Origin: Pseudomonadota bacterium
Lineage (GTDB): Bacteria > Pseudomonadota > Alphaproteobacteria > Acetobacterales > Acetobacteraceae
Assembly (NCBI GenBank): GCA_021826565.1
Contig: JAKAZJ010000045.1
Coordinates: 1 to 9,002 of the forward strand
Direction: 5' to 3'
Length of the DNA stretch: 9,002 bases
The notes beneath the pieces are model-generated. The model was given only the letters and a program-made list of their open reading frames with translations. It was not told where the DNA came from and ran no database searches. Positions 7,603 through 9,002 of this stretch are shown here, one piece after another (position 1 is the stretch's first letter; each line of letters begins with the position of its first letter). Both the position numbers and the translations under genes were made by a program.

Positions 7603-9002
7603 CGCGCAGCGCCCTCCACGCGCGGCGGCGGGCATCCCTCCGCACCCACTGCATGATTGCCGGCGAGCAGGACGGTGGCGCCATCGGCGGCACGTGTCAC
7701 GAGCCGAGATGAAGGCAATGCAGCTGCGAGTCGAGGCAGGACGGCAGCCGTGGACCCTTCCGAAGCAGGGATTGTCAGGGTTGAGAACATCCTTTGCAGC
7801 CTCTGCTCCTCGATTTCCCCGATCCTGAGCGTCAGCGCCCGGCCCGAGGGCGTGATGACAGATACACCGGTTTTCCACAGACGCAGCACCAGCCGCTGAT
7901 CGGCGACAAGCCCGTGCGCGGCGAGAACCATCACCAGATCCGCGCTCCTTCCGTCATCCCAGCGCGGCAACACCGGGATGACAGAAGGCGTTGCGTGGGG
8001 TGCGAGGAACGCAAGCGCGTTGCGGAACGTCCACGGCGCCGGTGAGCGCCAACCGAGCTGGACGAGAGCGCGCCGAAGCCCGCCGGCCGGGCCGATCCAC
8101 TGGATTGTCAGCGTGCCAGAAAAGCTGCCGAGCATGCCGAGGCTGCGTGTTGGCAGGTTTTGCCATCCGCGTTGTAGCCAGTCGCGGCACGTCATCGTCG
8201 AGCTCGCGCGCCCCGCTTCATGACGCGCCAGATCGGCATGGCGGTTGAGGGCGATCGCCGGCGTACCGGCGATGGCGAGCGTGGCCGCCGTGATGGCGAC
8301 GAGGCGCCAGGGGGCCACCGGTTCGACCGGGCGCGCAACATAGGCGAGGCCGAGACCGGTCGCCCACGCGAATCCGAAGCTCAGCGCGGCCAATTCGGAT
8401 GAAAACCAGTCCAGCCCGAGATAGACGCGACTACCGAGCTGCAGCGCCGCGAACAGGACCGTCGGCGTTATCAGCGCCAGGCGCGCGCGTGTGCCGAGCT
8501 GGCGACCGGCGATAACGGTCAGGATACCATAGACCGCGCATGACGTTGCAAGATCGCCGCCCGGAAACGGCATCAAGCTCCAGCCGGGCGCAATCGGCGA
8601 CGGTGGCGCGCGATGCAGGGCGAGATCAAGCCCCGCTGTAAACAGGGACGCGCCGATCACCGCGGCGATGCCGTAGGCCGCACCACGCCACGCACTCTGC
8701 CGGTCGAGCCAGACGAGCGCGATTACGGCGACCGCTAACGTGACCACGCCGCTGCCAAGCCGCGAGAACGTCACCGCCGCTTCCATCGGGATGCCGCTTC
8801 GATAGGGCGCGAGGAAATGCAGGATCGCGTGATCGGCATAGACCAGCGGATCTCCGGCTATCAGGTCCTGCAGGACACCGAGCAAAAGCCACAGGCTACC
8901 GGCAAGGGCGCAGGCGAGGGTGATCAGGCCGGACAGTTCCGTCCTTGCCGGATCGAGGATGGAGGCCACCGCGCTCCGGATCCGCCCTTTGCCGCCGCGG
9001 GC
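7599..9002 (-). CDS. PAP2-like membrane protein with LssY C-terminal domain, probably 5'-truncated by the window edge
   Basis: Residues are numbered from the first in-window GTG (8969), giving 456 aa. Residues about 14-215 are a multi-pass membrane domain laid out like PAP2 lipid phosphatases. Residues about 260-440 match the soluble LssY C-terminal domain, with a W..LP start, LVQLGWRSPAPW, IPVLPRWDDGR and LVLRLWKTG. The PAP2 catalytic motifs are eroded: FPGGD (135-139) stands where PSGH is usual, SRVYLGLDWFSSE (180-192) where SRxYLGxHWxxD is usual, and the K of KX6RP is absent before HRAPP. Active phosphatase function is therefore unlikely. LssY domains have no established biochemical role. 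The frame is open through 9002 with no stop. The stretch around LDPAR...GLITL resembles the linker following a DedA/VTT domain in DedA-PAP2-LssY fusions, so the true start may lie outside; GTG 8969 with GGAG 4 nt upstream is the alternative. The stop overlaps the regulator start (GTGA), placing it in the regulatory operon. Confidence 0.82.
   Translation of the reverse strand, partial: ARGGKGRIRSAVASILDPARTELSGLITLACALAGSLWLLLGVLQDLIAGDPLVYADHAILHFLAPYRSGIPMEAAVTFSRLGSGVVTLAVAVIALVWLDRQSAWRGAAYGIAAVIGASLFTAGLDLALHRAPPSPIAPGWSLMPFPGGDLATSCAVYGILTVIAGRQLGTRARLALITPTVLFAALQLGSRVYLGLDWFSSELAALSFGFAWATGLGLAYVARPVEPVAPWRLVAITAATLAIAGTPAIALNRHADLARHEAGRASSTMTCRDWLQRGWQNLPTRSLGMLGSFSGTLTIQWIGPAGGLRRALVQLGWRSPAPWTFRNALAFLAPHATPSVIPVLPRWDDGRSADLVMVLAAHGLVADQRLVLRLWKTGVSVITPSGRALTLRIGEIEEQRLQRMFSTLTIPASEGSTAAVLPRLAAALPSSRLVTRAADGATVLLAGNHAVGAEGCPPPRVEGAAR
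7602..7617 (-). promoter_or_regulatory. Ribosome binding site deciding the GTG start of the response regulator
   Basis: On the minus strand GGAGGG (7617-7612) lies 9 nt before GTG (7602-7600). It is the strongest Shine-Dalgarno in the window and sits inside the end of the PAP2-LssY gene. It fixes the regulator start at 7602 rather than at the far longer open frame beginning near 7878. Confidence 0.75.

Noticed and set aside
7603..7878. N-terminal extension of the response regulator by 92 residues
   Set aside because: The extension has Cys/Arg-rich shadow composition and overlaps the LssY domain coding sequence. Receiver domains start right at the GTG at 7602, which has a strong ribosome site.

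Overview
The window is GC-rich (about two-thirds GC by eye) and almost entirely coding. All six recognisable genes lie on the minus strand, so transcription runs from the right edge to the left. The base composition, the GTG starts and the gene families suggest a proteobacterium, plausibly an alphaproteobacterium such as a sphingomonad or acetic-acid-bacteria relative. That placement is inference from composition and family resemblance.

In transcription order there are two blocks. Block 1 is regulatory (9002 to 5553). It starts with the C-terminal part, or all, of a membrane protein with a PAP2-like domain whose catalytic motifs are degenerate, followed by an LssY C-terminal domain. A CusR/CopR-type OmpR-family response regulator follows, its GTG start overlapping the preceding stop by 4 bp (GTGA). 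A membrane HAMP histidine kinase of the CusS/CopS type comes next. Block 2 is effector (5453 to 43): a lipoprotein TolC-family outer-membrane channel, a short periplasmic adaptor (ATGA overlap), and a 1033-residue inner-membrane RND pump of the heavy-metal-efflux (CusA/CzcA-like) group. Together block 2 is a complete CBA-type tripartite efflux system.

The only real intergenic gap is 99 bp, between the kinase stop and the channel start. It contains a palindrome, TGACGATTTCGTCA (5517-5530), with the same layout as the published CusR/CopR box (TGACAANNTTGTCA). It also has a second AGAATGACG half-site 22 bp away and a third, degenerate copy near the start codon. The simplest model is that kinase and regulator sense an envelope stress, probably a metal or other cationic/toxic compound, and the phosphorylated regulator activates the efflux operon from this gap.

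The least understood member is the PAP2-LssY protein. It appears translationally coupled to the regulator, and its PAP2 domain has lost the motif histidines. Its reading frame is open to the window edge, and the region before the PAP2 domain resembles the linker of DedA-PAP2-LssY fusions, so the gene may begin outside the window. No RNA genes, mobile elements, CRISPR arrays or pseudogenes were seen. Substrate identity cannot be read from the sequence.
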